Of a DNA stretch of 64,000 nucleotides, positions 24,943-33,876 are shown piece after piece. The notes below the pieces were generated by a model. That model did not search any database and was not told the DNA's origin. It saw only the letters and a program-made list of their open reading frames with translations. A program made the translations under genes and the position numbers. Within the stretch, counting starts at the first letter, position 1, and each line of letters opens with the position of its first letter. This stretch comes from Nostoc sp. TCL26-01 (lineage in GTDB: Bacteria > Cyanobacteriota > Cyanobacteriia > Cyanobacteriales > Nostocaceae): contig NZ_CP040297.1 in assembly GCF_013393945.1 (NCBI RefSeq), positions 5,980,809-6,044,808 of the forward strand. Reading direction: 5' to 3'.

Positions 24943-26805
24943 ATGAAATATGGGAAAACGATAACTTGGGTATTGTTGATGATGATTACCTTTGTTGGCA
25001 CGGTCAATTTTATGGGTAATTTGTCGGCAAATAAACAGCTGGTGTCACTGGCAACTGATTTCAGTACCTTAACCAGAGATGAACAGATCCTAGAAACAGC
25101 ATTTCAGGCGCGGAATTTGGCAATTCGGGAGCAGTTAGCGGCTGTAGACTTAAATAAATTGGATGCTTGGTGGCGACGAGAACAGATATCTGATCCCCAT
25201 AAGTATTTACTTCCCGTTATCCTGTCACGCTTGAGTTTAGGTAAGCGCTATCCTGCGGCAGAAAGCTGGAAAATTCTCCTCAACATGGACAAGGATAAAC
25301 CAGACCTTTATCATTTCCGGGCTGTTTTCGATATTCCTATATTTTTTAAGTTCCGCAAAATCATGCCTCAAGCCGTAGAAGCGTCTTATCGGCGGATGTT
25401 GACTAGTCCTCATATCTGGGAATGGATGGAACAAGGCACAGAAAACCATATGGCGATGCAGCGTCTATCTGGGTTGGCTTTGATGAATGGTAGTGGTTGG
25501 CCTAATCCTCTTCCCGGTATAGCGGCGACTAATGAGGCTTGGCTGAGGGCAGAACTCAATAAGTACTTCACAATAGGACAGGGTGAGTTCCATTCTTCGA
25601 CTTACTACGGATACGCTATTGGTGGTTGGCTGAATCTTTACGACTTTGCCAAGACTCCCCAATTGCGTCAATTAGCCAAGGCTGCTTTAGATTGGTATGC
25701 GACTAATATGGCTTTACGTCTCAGTTGGGGGACGGCTGGTGGTGCAGAAAGTCGGGGTTTTGATAGAGGTACATGGGATAAAAGCGAATTAAGTGCTGTG
25801 GCTTGGATGTGGTGGGGGGATAAACCTGAGACTGCAAAACGTTTGAGTGAAAAAAGCGGACGGGTAGCTTTACTGGCTGGACTCAGTAGTTATCGTCCGC
25901 CATCTCAGCTACGAGTGTTAGCTAGGAAAGAAGTACCTTTACCTTTTACACTCCAAGCAAGTCATCCTGGTTATTACAGTTATCACCAAGGAAATCAATT
26001 TTGGGAGAATTTTTACATTACTCCAGACTACAGTTTAGGGACGCTTTTGCAACCAGATCGTGCTTATGAAGTGAAGGGAACTATCAACGCCCAGTATGCC
26101 ACCTATAAATTAGTGGTGCGGAACCCCAAGGGCATTGACAATGCAGTCATTAGTTTGGCTGGAACTTTTCATAGTCCGATGGCGACGGGAAGTTCTCCAG
26201 GGGATCAATATGTCCAATCTCAAGGCGCAGTTATCTACCAATTGCGTCTTAATGATGAGGATAAAGCGGCAGGGATACCAGGACGTTCTCATTTAGTCTT
26301 ACCAGCCCGTTATGGTAAACCAGTACAGCAGGGAAACTGGTATATTTGGCGAATTGAAAATACTTGGTTGTGTTCTCGTCCTTGGGGTGACAAAATTAAT
26401 TGGCAAGAGACTGTATCTGCCAAAAATCCTGATTATCAGGTTTTAGCGGCTATTGGTAATCAGACGGCTTGGGTTACAGATATGGCTAGTGTGGCTGATT
26501 ACCCTGATTTACCTAGTCTTGTTAAGGCTCTGAAGAAGACTCAGATTGATGATAGCGCTTGGAAAAGCTCAGGGCAATTGACTTATACAAGTCTGCAAGG
26601 CGATCGCCTATCCATGACTTACGAAGCAAATAGTGGCATCGGTCGAGCAATAATCAATGGAAAAGAGCGTATTCTTAAAAATTGGGCTGTTTTGGATAGT
26701 CCCTATGTCAAAGAAGAACTCAAAAGTGGTGTTTTATCAGTCAAGGTTCCCAAGCAAAAAAGCTGGCGTTTACGAGTTGCTTTCACAGGGGTACAGTGGG
26801 ATTAA
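24943..26805 (+). CDS. secreted protein resembling toroid/beta-sandwich polysaccharide lyases
   Basis: 620 residues; no family name can be assigned. An N-terminal signal or anchor helix (TWVLLMMITFVGTVNFMG), an alpha-helical part (about 45-330) with the motif GTENHMAMQRLSGL near residue 170 and STYYGYAIGGWLNLYDFA near 225, then a beta-rich part (about 340-620). An Asn-His pair and a Tyr in helical-toroid followed by beta-sandwich order is characteristic of polysaccharide lyases such as chondroitin AC, hyaluronate and heparinase types. This is a fold-level inference. Next gene surE is 18 bp downstream on the same strand. Confidence 0.6.
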   Translation: MKYGKTITWVLLMMITFVGTVNFMGNLSANKQLVSLATDFSTLTRDEQILETAFQARNLAIREQLAAVDLNKLDAWWRREQISDPHKYLLPVILSRLSLGKRYPAAESWKILLNMDKDKPDLYHFRAVFDIPIFFKFRKIMPQAVEASYRRMLTSPHIWEWMEQGTENHMAMQRLSGLALMNGSGWPNPLPGIAATNEAWLRAELNKYFTIGQGEFHSSTYYGYAIGGWLNLYDFAKTPQLRQLAKAALDWYATNMALRLSWGTAGGAESRGFDRGTWDKSELSAVAWMWWGDKPETAKRLSEKSGRVALLAGLSSYRPPSQLRVLARKEVPLPFTLQASHPGYYSYHQGNQFWENFYITPDYSLGTLLQPDRAYEVKGTINAQYATYKLVVRNPKGIDNAVISLAGTFHSPMATGSSPGDQYVQSQGAVIYQLRLNDEDKAAGIPGRSHLVLPARYGKPVQQGNWYIWRIENTWLCSRPWGDKINWQETVSAKNPDYQVLAAIGNQTAWVTDMASVADYPDLPSLVKALKKTQIDDSAWKSSGQLTYTSLQGDRLSMTYEANSGIGRAIINGKERILKNWAVLDSPYVKEELKSGVLSVKVPKQKSWRLRVAFTGVQWD

Positions 26806-26823
26806 TTCGTAATTCGTAATTCT

Positions 26824-27504
26824 ATGTCAATAATCTTAACTAACGATGACGGTATTGATGCGCCGGGAATTAAGGCTTTAGTGCAGGCTGTTAATGGCCA
26901 ACAGGTGATTATTGCTGCACCTAGAGATCATCAATCGGGTTGTGGTCATCAAGTTACTACTACTCGCCCGATTAATCTCCAGAAACGTTCGGATAGTGAG
27001 TATGCGATCGCTGGTACTCCTGCCGATTGTATCAGAATTGCCATATCACAAATTTCCCAAGATGTCAAGCTTGTCTTGTCAGGGATCAATGCAGGGGGAA
27101 ATTTAGGTGTGGATGCTTATATTTCTGGGACTGTGGCGGCTGTGCGGGAAGCAGCGATGCACGGTATTGCCGGCATTGCTATTTCTCAATATCGTAAAGG
27201 CAAACAGAATTTTGACTGGGATGTGGCAGCTAAATTCACAACTCAAGTTTTAGGCGAGTTACTCCATCGTCCTTTAGAACCGGGATGTTTTTGGAATGTC
27301 AACTTACCTCATCTACAACCAGGCGAACCAGAACCGGAGATAGTGTTTTGCCAACCTTGTACGAAACCTTTACCAGTCAACTATCGCATGGATGGGGATG
27401 ATTTCTATTATGTGGGTGAATACGGCAAACGCGATCGCACTCCCGGCAGTGATGTCGATGTTTGTTTTGCAGGTAATATTGCTGTCACCCAGTTAAAGGT
27501 GTGA
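26824..27504 (+). CDS. surE: 5'-nucleotidase SurE
   Basis: 226 residues. The metal site is visible in ILTNDDGIDAPGI (Asp-Asp), with RDHQSGCGH, LVLSGINAGGNLGVD (Asn ligand) and the ISGTVAAVREA segment. SurE dephosphorylates nucleoside monophosphates and short polyphosphates and is linked to stationary-phase survival. The C-terminal part ends TPGSDVDVCFAGNIAVTQL. A short TTCGTAA repeat sits between the upstream gene and its ATG, so co-transcription is possible. Confidence 0.95.
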   Translation: MSIILTNDDGIDAPGIKALVQAVNGQQVIIAAPRDHQSGCGHQVTTTRPINLQKRSDSEYAIAGTPADCIRIAISQISQDVKLVLSGINAGGNLGVDAYISGTVAAVREAAMHGIAGIAISQYRKGKQNFDWDVAAKFTTQVLGELLHRPLEPGCFWNVNLPHLQPGEPEPEIVFCQPCTKPLPVNYRMDGDDFYYVGEYGKRDRTPGSDVDVCFAGNIAVTQLKV

Positions 27505-27545
27505 TTAGTTATTATTCATTGGTCAACAATGTTCTTCTTGGTTGT

Positions 27546-27869
27546 TTATTTTCTGCCTTGCTCTGACAATTCTTCATCTACTCCTTGAATTAAAGCCGTC
27601 AACTTATCTAAAGTTTGGGTGAGTTGGGCTAATTTTTGGAGGGAATCATCTTGAGATTCAGCCAGAGTTTGGATGGCATCACACAGAGCAAAAATTTGAT
27701 AACCTTGCTGCTGTAATTGTTTTCCTTGAGCTTCAACTTGACAACTGAGATTGTCCATTCTATCAGCGAGACGTTCTATTGTCTCAGTTGTAGATAGTAC
27801 TGCTTCCCCAATTTGTTCAACAATAGATTCCAAGCGGCTAACTTTTACCTCGACACCAGCTAAAATCAT
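27546..27869 (-). CDS. small coiled-coil protein
   Basis: 107 residues with heptad periodicity through most of the chain (VSRLESIVEQIGEAVLSTTETIERLADRMDNL, LQKLAQLTQTLDKL). No signal peptide or membrane segment. Not assigned to a named family; similar small coiled-coil proteins commonly accompany Uma2-type or regulatory genes in cyanobacteria, but nothing here proves a role. Convergent with surE. Confidence 0.6.
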   Translation of the reverse strand: MILAGVEVKVSRLESIVEQIGEAVLSTTETIERLADRMDNLSCQVEAQGKQLQQQGYQIFALCDAIQTLAESQDDSLQKLAQLTQTLDKLTALIQGVDEELSEQGRK

Positions 27870-28329
27870 TTTTTAATCACCCCGATTGTAAAAGAGCATT
27901 TGAATAGTTTGATGAAATTATTAATTGAGTAATTTAATTAAATCAATACGACTCTAAGTAAATACTGTTTTCATACTATTAATGATTTTGTTTTTTATGG
28001 CTTCTGGCAAATGATAGAAGCATTTTTGTCACTTTACTGATAAATGAGTTGTCATGGGTCATTGGTGATTGGTAATTGGTCATTCGTGGTGAGTTCCATG
28101 TTTCTCAAAGCATTCTTTTATACATATTATTTTTCGTTAAACATCTTCCATGAGATAGATTTATGTTTCTTTATTTTAAATTCATAAAACTTCATGATCC
28201 CTAGAATCTTGATGAAGATTACGTAAATATACCGTAAAATACGGGGTTTTTGATGAGGCTGCGTTTATATTCTGAGTGAGATTCAGTAATAATACCCCTA
28301 TAACTAGGCATTCGGCTAGAGAACGTACC
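27870..28329. other. intergenic region with short STRR
   Basis: AT-rich. GGTCATTGGTGATTGGTAATTGGTCATT-type units lie near 28057-28084. No gene or RNA recognised; the right end should contain the promoter of the sugar transferase. Confidence 0.55.
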
Positions 28330-29007
28330 ATGTATCAAACAGAATTAGAAAGCGTCTTGCAAGGTACTACTTATAACATTTGGGAATTAACAGCCAATCC
28401 TCATCCCTCCGTAAAGTCTAAATTCAAACGATGCTTGGATATTGTAGGGAGTTTAGTAGGACTGCTAATTCTAGCTATTTTGTTCATACCTATTGCGATC
28501 GCTGTTAAGCTAGACAGTCCAGGGCCTATTTTCTTCTCTCAAGAACGTTATGGACTCCAGGGACGCACATTCCACATCTGGAAATTCCGTTCAATGGTGA
28601 GTGATGCAGAGAGACTCAAATCTCTGGTAGAGAACGAAGCAGATGGTCTAATTTTTAAAAATAAGCATGATTTTCGTGTCACCAGAGTAGGACGCTTTTT
28701 GCGTAGCACTAGTCTAGATGAACTACCACAATTTTGGAACATCTTCATGGGTGACATGAGTTTAGTAGGTACACGTCCCCCCACTGCTGACGAAGTAGCT
28801 AAGTACAACCCTCGTCACTGGCAAAGACTCAACGTCAAGCCTGGTTTAACTGGCGAATGGCAAGTCAACGGACGTTCTCACATCAAAGATTTTGAACAAA
28901 TAGTTGATTTAGACTTACGTTATCAGAGTAACTGGCATCCACTATACGATTTACAGTTGATTGGTAGAACGATTTACGTCATCATGGGCAGAGTCGGAGC
29001 TTTTTAA
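28330..29007 (+). CDS. bacterial sugar transferase (polyprenyl-phosphate glycosyl-1-phosphate transferase)
   Basis: 225 residues from ATG 28330; an upstream GTG (28276) is less likely. The short WcaJ/RfbP C-terminal-type architecture: a basic KRCLDIVGS, one hydrophobic membrane segment (SLVGLLILAILFIPIAIAV), then DSPGPIFFSQERYG, FHIWKFRSMVSDAE, TRVGRFLRSTSLDELPQFWNIFMGDMSLVGTRPP and the closing KPGLTGEWQVNGRS. It transfers a sugar-1-phosphate to undecaprenyl phosphate at the cytoplasmic face of the membrane, the first step of exopolysaccharide repeat assembly. No other EPS genes flank it. Confidence 0.92.
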   Translation: MYQTELESVLQGTTYNIWELTANPHPSVKSKFKRCLDIVGSLVGLLILAILFIPIAIAVKLDSPGPIFFSQERYGLQGRTFHIWKFRSMVSDAERLKSLVENEADGLIFKNKHDFRVTRVGRFLRSTSLDELPQFWNIFMGDMSLVGTRPPTADEVAKYNPRHWQRLNVKPGLTGEWQVNGRSHIKDFEQIVDLDLRYQSNWHPLYDLQLIGRTIYVIMGRVGAF

Positions 29008-29144
29008 CTCAAGCAACATCTTGAGGAAGTGAAGACATAATCAAGCTTTCACCTATCCCTTGTTCCCTATTTCTTGACCATAAATAACAGTTAATGGATA
29101 ATTATCTCTCTATTTCCAAAATAATTGCCCATTAGATGTTATTC

Positions 29145-29188
29145 AACCCCGCCCATTTTGGCAAAAGCTAAAATCAGGTGGGGTTTTT
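29145..29188. terminator. two-part hairpin with T-run
   Basis: Outer stem AACCCC / GGGGTT, inner stem ATTTTGGC / GCTAAAAT around an AAAA loop, followed by TTT. In the convergent spacer between the sugar transferase and the GGDEF-EAL gene. Confidence 0.72.
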
Positions 29189-29225
29189 CAATTATTTATC
29201 GCCCAATACGGTTCAGTTTTGAGGA

Positions 29226-30938
29226 TTATGCCGCAATTTTATTCATCTTCTCAGAACCTTGCTGCAAAGTTTCTGTGATTTTATGAGCCGGAGATGGGAT
29301 ACCGAAGTAAAATCCCTGGACTTCGTGACAGCCGCGCTTTTGTAAATAGTCAAGCTGTTGTTGTGTTTCTACACCTTCTGCTGTAATTTTTAACTGGAGG
29401 CTCTTGGCCAGGGCAATAATGGCATCAGTCACGGCCCCACTATCAGGATTAGTCACCACATCCATGATAAATGACCGATCAATTTTTAACATATTTACTG
29501 GGAAGCGCTTGAGATAATTGAGAGAAGAATAGCCAGTACCAAAGTCATCCAAGGCTAACCATATACCCAATGCTCTTAATTCTTTCAAAGTGGTAACAGA
29601 ACGCTGAATATCAGTCATCAAGAAACTTTCAGTTACTTCCAGTTCTAAATAAGATGAGTGCAAATCTGTTTCTTTTAAAATTTGGCCGACAAGTTTGACT
29701 AAATCTGGTTTTTCAAATTGTCGAGCTGATAGATTTACCGACATTCGGATGGGTGCAAATCCGGCAAGTTGCCAAGCACGGTTTTGATTGCAAGCAGTTC
29801 TTAATACCCATTCACCGATTTGCACAATTAAACCATTCGCTTCAGCAATGGGAATAAACTTAGCAGGAGAAATCAAACCTCGTGTAGGATGTTGCCAGCG
29901 TACTAGTGCTTCCATTGCTGTCATTTGTCCACTGGATAAATCAATAATTGGTTGATAATAAACTATGAATTCATTTCGTTCTAGCGCTCCATATAAATCA
30001 TTTTCTAAGGTCAATCGCTCTTGCAGTTGTTCATTAATATCTGATGAATAAAACTGGTATTGATTTCGCCCTTTTTGCTTGGCTTGATACAAAGCTATAT
30101 GGGCTTGTTGTAAGAGGTGATCTACATGATTGAGACTATTGAGTTCATCAATTGTAATTCCTATGCTAGCCGTGATATGAATTTGATGACCTTGGATAGA
30201 AAAGGGTTTAGCCAAGGTACTCAAGAGCAACTGCGATAGCTTAATGACATTTTCAAAAGAAGGTATTTCTACACGAGCGATCGCAAATTCATCCCCACTG
30301 CTATAAGCTAAAATATCTGCCTGTGCCATGCAGGTTTGTAAACGCTGGGCTACACTTCTTAAAAGTAGACTAACCTGCTGATGCTCAATCGCATGACTGA
30401 TGTCGGTAAAATCATCAATACCCAATACCATGACGGCTACCATGCGTTGACTATTTGGCGATGAAGATATAGTTTGATAGAGGCGTGTACAGAATAGCTC
30501 TCGATTGGGTAATCCTGTGAGTTCGTCGTAATGGCTAATATAATCAATCAATTCGTCTAATTTATGTAGAGTTTGTGACGTATCTGCCATCAGCGTCCCG
30601 GCTTCATCCACAAATTCTGTCGGTAGTTGGGGTAAGGTTTTGGTGTCGAGGTATTCTCGCAAAGCGGCGGATGTCAATTTGACGGGAACAAGCAGATGGT
30701 GGAGTGCATAGAGGGTAGCAGCTGTACCAATTAATGTAGCTAAGAGTGCAGTTACTAAAACCTTAATTGCCATTTCCCAAGAATAGGAATTAGAGATGAC
30801 AAAACTAAACAGCAAGCTTAATAGTGGTATGTGAGTACCCAAAAATGCCACCAACATGATTTTGGCGGTGTAACTTTTGTGCAGAAATTTAAAATGAGCT
30901 AAAAATGAATAGAGATAGAGGTTCTGAGTCAACTGCAT
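29226..30938 (-). CDS. membrane GGDEF-EAL protein (c-di-GMP turnover)
   Basis: 570 residues. Two N-terminal membrane helices (about 28-48 and 58-82), a short linker, a GGDEF-type domain (about 135-300) and an EAL domain (about 310-560). The cyclase signature is degenerate, SSGDEF, so cyclase activity is doubtful. The EAL domain keeps EALVRWQHP, LEVTES, DDFGTGYSSL and AEGVET, so phosphodiesterase activity is likely. No PAS or GAF sensor is visible; input would come via the membrane segment. Predicted to lower c-di-GMP. Confidence 0.9.
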   Translation of the reverse strand: MQLTQNLYLYSFLAHFKFLHKSYTAKIMLVAFLGTHIPLLSLLFSFVISNSYSWEMAIKVLVTALLATLIGTAATLYALHHLLVPVKLTSAALREYLDTKTLPQLPTEFVDEAGTLMADTSQTLHKLDELIDYISHYDELTGLPNRELFCTRLYQTISSSPNSQRMVAVMVLGIDDFTDISHAIEHQQVSLLLRSVAQRLQTCMAQADILAYSSGDEFAIARVEIPSFENVIKLSQLLLSTLAKPFSIQGHQIHITASIGITIDELNSLNHVDHLLQQAHIALYQAKQKGRNQYQFYSSDINEQLQERLTLENDLYGALERNEFIVYYQPIIDLSSGQMTAMEALVRWQHPTRGLISPAKFIPIAEANGLIVQIGEWVLRTACNQNRAWQLAGFAPIRMSVNLSARQFEKPDLVKLVGQILKETDLHSSYLELEVTESFLMTDIQRSVTTLKELRALGIWLALDDFGTGYSSLNYLKRFPVNMLKIDRSFIMDVVTNPDSGAVTDAIIALAKSLQLKITAEGVETQQQLDYLQKRGCHEVQGFYFGIPSPAHKITETLQQGSEKMNKIAA

Positions 30939-31319
30939 GGCTTTTGGATAAGAGTGTGGAAAATGACAAACTGGCGATATTGCCCATCCTGGACAAAAAC
31001 AAAGCTAAAAAATCGACCTCAACTAAGTCATATATAATACTGCCCTAATTTAATATCAAACTCATAGACTTTTAGTTATAGATTCTGTAAAATAGCGTTT
31101 GCAGCCATATTGAGGGTTAAAATCTTTGGCTGTACAATTACTGGTAAAACTATATTTTTTTTGTAAAAATACAATGAGATATTTTTTGAGTACAGGCTAT
31201 TGCTCAAATATCCATCAAAGTTGGTGACATATTTGCGTTGTCAGCGCCAACTTACCTATGCGTCTGTACTCAAACTGAATGAAGATTGAGTTAAAGGTAA
31301 AATTTTGGCAAAGATGTAA
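30939..31319. other. intergenic region, no gene seen
   Basis: AT-rich with stops in all frames. It separates the GGDEF-EAL gene from a Uma2 remnant; the missing 5' part of that remnant is not recognisable here. Confidence 0.55.
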
Positions 31320-31685
31320 TTACTGCGACAGGCAAAACCAATTACCTTACCTGATAGTAACTCTGAACCAGAGCCAGATATTGCGATCGTCCAACGTTTG
31401 GGGCGAGATTACAAAGAACATCATCCTTACCCCGAAAATATTTTTTGGCTAATTGAGTATTCAGACTCCAGCCTGACTAAAGATTTAGCAGTGAAAACCA
31501 AGATTTATGCGATCGCAGGTATTCCAGAATATTGGGTGATAAATTTGCAAACAATGCAACTCATCATCTTTCGAGTACCAACGGAGGCAGGTTATCAATC
31601 AAAGGAAATACTCACCCAAGGTATTATTAACCCCTTAGCATTTCCTGATATTGCAGTTTCTATTCAGGAATTGCTGAGGAATTAA
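31320..31685 (+). pseudogene. 5'-truncated Uma2 family gene
   Basis: The frame is open from 31320 but has no plausible ATG. It encodes the C-terminal two thirds of a Uma2 protein: LPDSNSEPEPDIAIV, ENIFWLIEYSDSSLTKDLAVKTKIYAIAGIPEYWVINL. The PDIAI acidic position and E...K positions are present, but the N-terminal helix and the GELIDGE-like strand are missing, with a TAA at 31317-31319 directly ahead. Translation could start at a TTG (31398), giving a 95-residue product lacking part of the active site. Compare the intact relative at 5247-5864. Confidence 0.75.
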
Positions 31686-31978
31686 ATCATTACTTAAATC
31701 CATTGTATAGGAGCTACTTGATAATAATTTTGTAACAGCTTATATAATTTTGGATGCTTCTCTAATAATGACTCTGGCTTCTCAAAAAATGTCTCAGTTG
31801 CCACAGCAAAAAATTCTGCGGGATTAGTTGCACCGTAACTATCAATTACAGTCTCTATACCTTGGTGAACATCATTGCAGAGTTGTTGATATTCTGCTGT
31901 CATCACTCTAGCCCAAATAGAATAATCTGATTTTCTCGGCAAGATTGGCACACCCTCGGCTTTACCATCTTCTTGATC

Positions 31979-33151
31979 GGGAGCATCCACTTTTGGAAGA
32001 TATACAGGTTCTGGGAGAATATAACAACAGATAAAACAGTGTGGATGACTTACCATGAACCAGGATAAACAAGAAAGAATCAAAGCCTGTTTACAAGAAT
32101 TGTCAACACTACTGTATGAAGAAGCAGATAAAAGTAAGCTGACAGACCTCGAAAGTATAGAAAAAACAGTTCGGAGTCAAATATTAGAACTAGTCAGTCC
32201 AGAAATAGCCCTTTTTTTATCGAACAAAAAACTGGAACAAAAGTAGGTAAAACCAGGAAAATTAAAAGCTTAGTGGGGGAACTGACTCTTAAAGCCAAAC
32301 AGTTACAGAAACTGGGTTTGAAGCCAAGAACCCGGTTAAGTCCATTACTTCAAAAGTGTTGTTTAAGGCTGTCAGCTAACGAATCATACCAAAAAGCAGA
32401 AATTGAAGTTGAGGCATTGACAGGAGTCAAAGTGGGTCACTCAACGCAACAAAAATTAGTGCTGTCACAAGATTTTCAACTACCATTTGCAAAACAAGCA
32501 GTTTCAGAAGTCAGTGTAGATGGAGGAAAAGTCCGACTCAGAGGTAAACCGAAAGCAGGCTGTTACTGGCGAGACTATAAAACCGTTCGTCTGCAAGGGA
32601 TTTACTATGGTGCGTTTTTTGATGACAACCAATCATTAGTTGATTATGTCAATAGCCAACGTCTGGTTAACCCGTTAGTGTGCTTGGGGGATGGTCATGA
32701 TGGCGTGTGGAATCTAGTCAAAGAGTTTGGTAAAACAGAAAATTTTGAGCGTTGGGAAATCTTGGATTGGTATCACCTCAAAGAAAATCTCTATAAAGTT
32801 GGTGGTTCTTTAAAACGGCTTAAAGCTGCTGAAACGCTGTTATGGCAAGGTCAGATAGAAGAAACTCAAGCTTTATTTCTTCATTGCCGAGGTAAACAAG
32901 CGAAGAACTTCATTGCTTATCTTGAAAAACATCGCTCTCGTCTTGTCAATTATGCCTATTACCAGGCTGAACAACTTTGTTCTATTGGTTCTGGCGCAGT
33001 TGAATCTGCTATTAAACAAATTGGTGCGAGGATTAAAATTTCTGGCGCACAGTGGAATGTTGATAGTGTTAATCACATCCTCTCTATTCGTTGTGCTTAT
33101 CTCAATGGTTTATTAGCTATTTGAGTCTTTCTGCCAAAAGTGGATGCTCCC
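31979..33151 (+). mobile_element. ISKra4-like insertion sequence, 1173 bp
   Basis: Terminal inverted repeats GGGAGCATCCACTTTTGG (31979-31996) and its exact complement (33134-33151). Target duplication TCTTGATC at 31971-31978 and 33152-33159. Carries a two-frame transposase. The perfect ends and duplication point to a recent insertion. Confidence 0.92.
32055..33124 (+). CDS. ISKra4-family transposase in two frames (junction at T7)
   Basis: The first frame (32055-32246, 63 aa) runs to LVSPEIALFLSNKK. The second (open to 33124) continues the family sequence from FIEQKTGTKVGKTRKIKSLVGELTLKAK. They join by a -1 shift at GCCCTTTTTTTATCG, where T-TTT-TTA fits the X-XXY-YYZ slippery heptamer, at about 32212-32219. 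The core shows SEVSVDGGKVRLR, LVCLGDGHDGVWN (DDE positions), ILDWYHLKENLY and the C-terminal GSGAVESAIKQIGARIKISGAQWN typical of ISKra4 transposases. Probably a fusion enzyme made by programmed frameshifting. Confidence 0.85.
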
Positions 33152-33876
33152 TCTTGATCTAACTGGTGGGCAAATTCATGTAAGATCACATTATGTCCAT
33201 CACTCCAGTTGCGAATATCGTATTTTACCTGTTCCCAAGATAAAATTACTTGGTCTTTAGTCCATGATTCGCCTAATCTGGCATCACGTCTTTCTTCCAC
33301 TACATAATTATCAATGGCAACAGTTTGAGTCACAAAATAAGTCCCAGGATAAATTAAAATTGAGCGTAAATTAGGAAAGTATTCTCCACGTTCATTGAGT
33401 AGCAGTAAACAGGCAACAGCAGCAATAGTTAACTTCATTTCTTCCGTCAATTGCAATCCTCTACAACCAATAAATTGTTTCTCTGTTAAGAATACTTGAA
33501 TATGTCCTTGCAGTCGTTGGCGTTCATCAGGAGAGAGACGCAGATAAATAGGGAGATTATTTTCAATCACAGCATTACTCAGCGAAGAAAAAGGACGCTG
33601 TTGAATACAGTTTCTGCGTTTTTTTATCAGCATAGGGCTGATGAGAATGCTAGTGATAATCAACCCAATAATCAGTAAGATAATAATTAGTTTAACCATC
33701 TGCTGCACTGATATCTATCTTTAGCTTACTAAAACCCTTATCTCTATTGCTTGTTGCCTATTGTCTTATCTCAACAACAATGTATTTACGCCGACTTACT
33801 CAATAACTATTCGCAGAATAGGTACACAATTGCCGTAGAATGATAGTCCATCCAGCAATTGCTAAATATTCACCCC

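Larger units (their letters stand above)
31694..33708 (-). pseudogene. mtfA: mtfA, zinc-dependent peptidase (M90), split by an IS
   Basis: Removing the IS (31979-33151) and one copy of TCTTGATC restores one open frame of 277 codons across the joint H-Q-L-D-Q-E-D-G. The 5' part (33708-33152) has an N-terminal membrane helix (LIIILLIIGLIITSILI), LSPDERQRLQGHIQVFL, and the zinc site HEFAHQLD. The 3' part (31970-31694) supplies IDSYGATNPAEFFAVATETFFEKP, with the third metal ligand. MtfA-type peptidases respond to glucose-regulator Mlc in E. coli; the role in cyanobacteria is unknown. As it stands the truncated products lack the second half of the site. Confidence 0.9.

Noticed and set aside
33780..33810. 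Shared TTACGCCGACTTACT with 11955-11970 as an attachment site
   Set aside because: Only about 15 bases in common and no integrase or element boundary near either copy.
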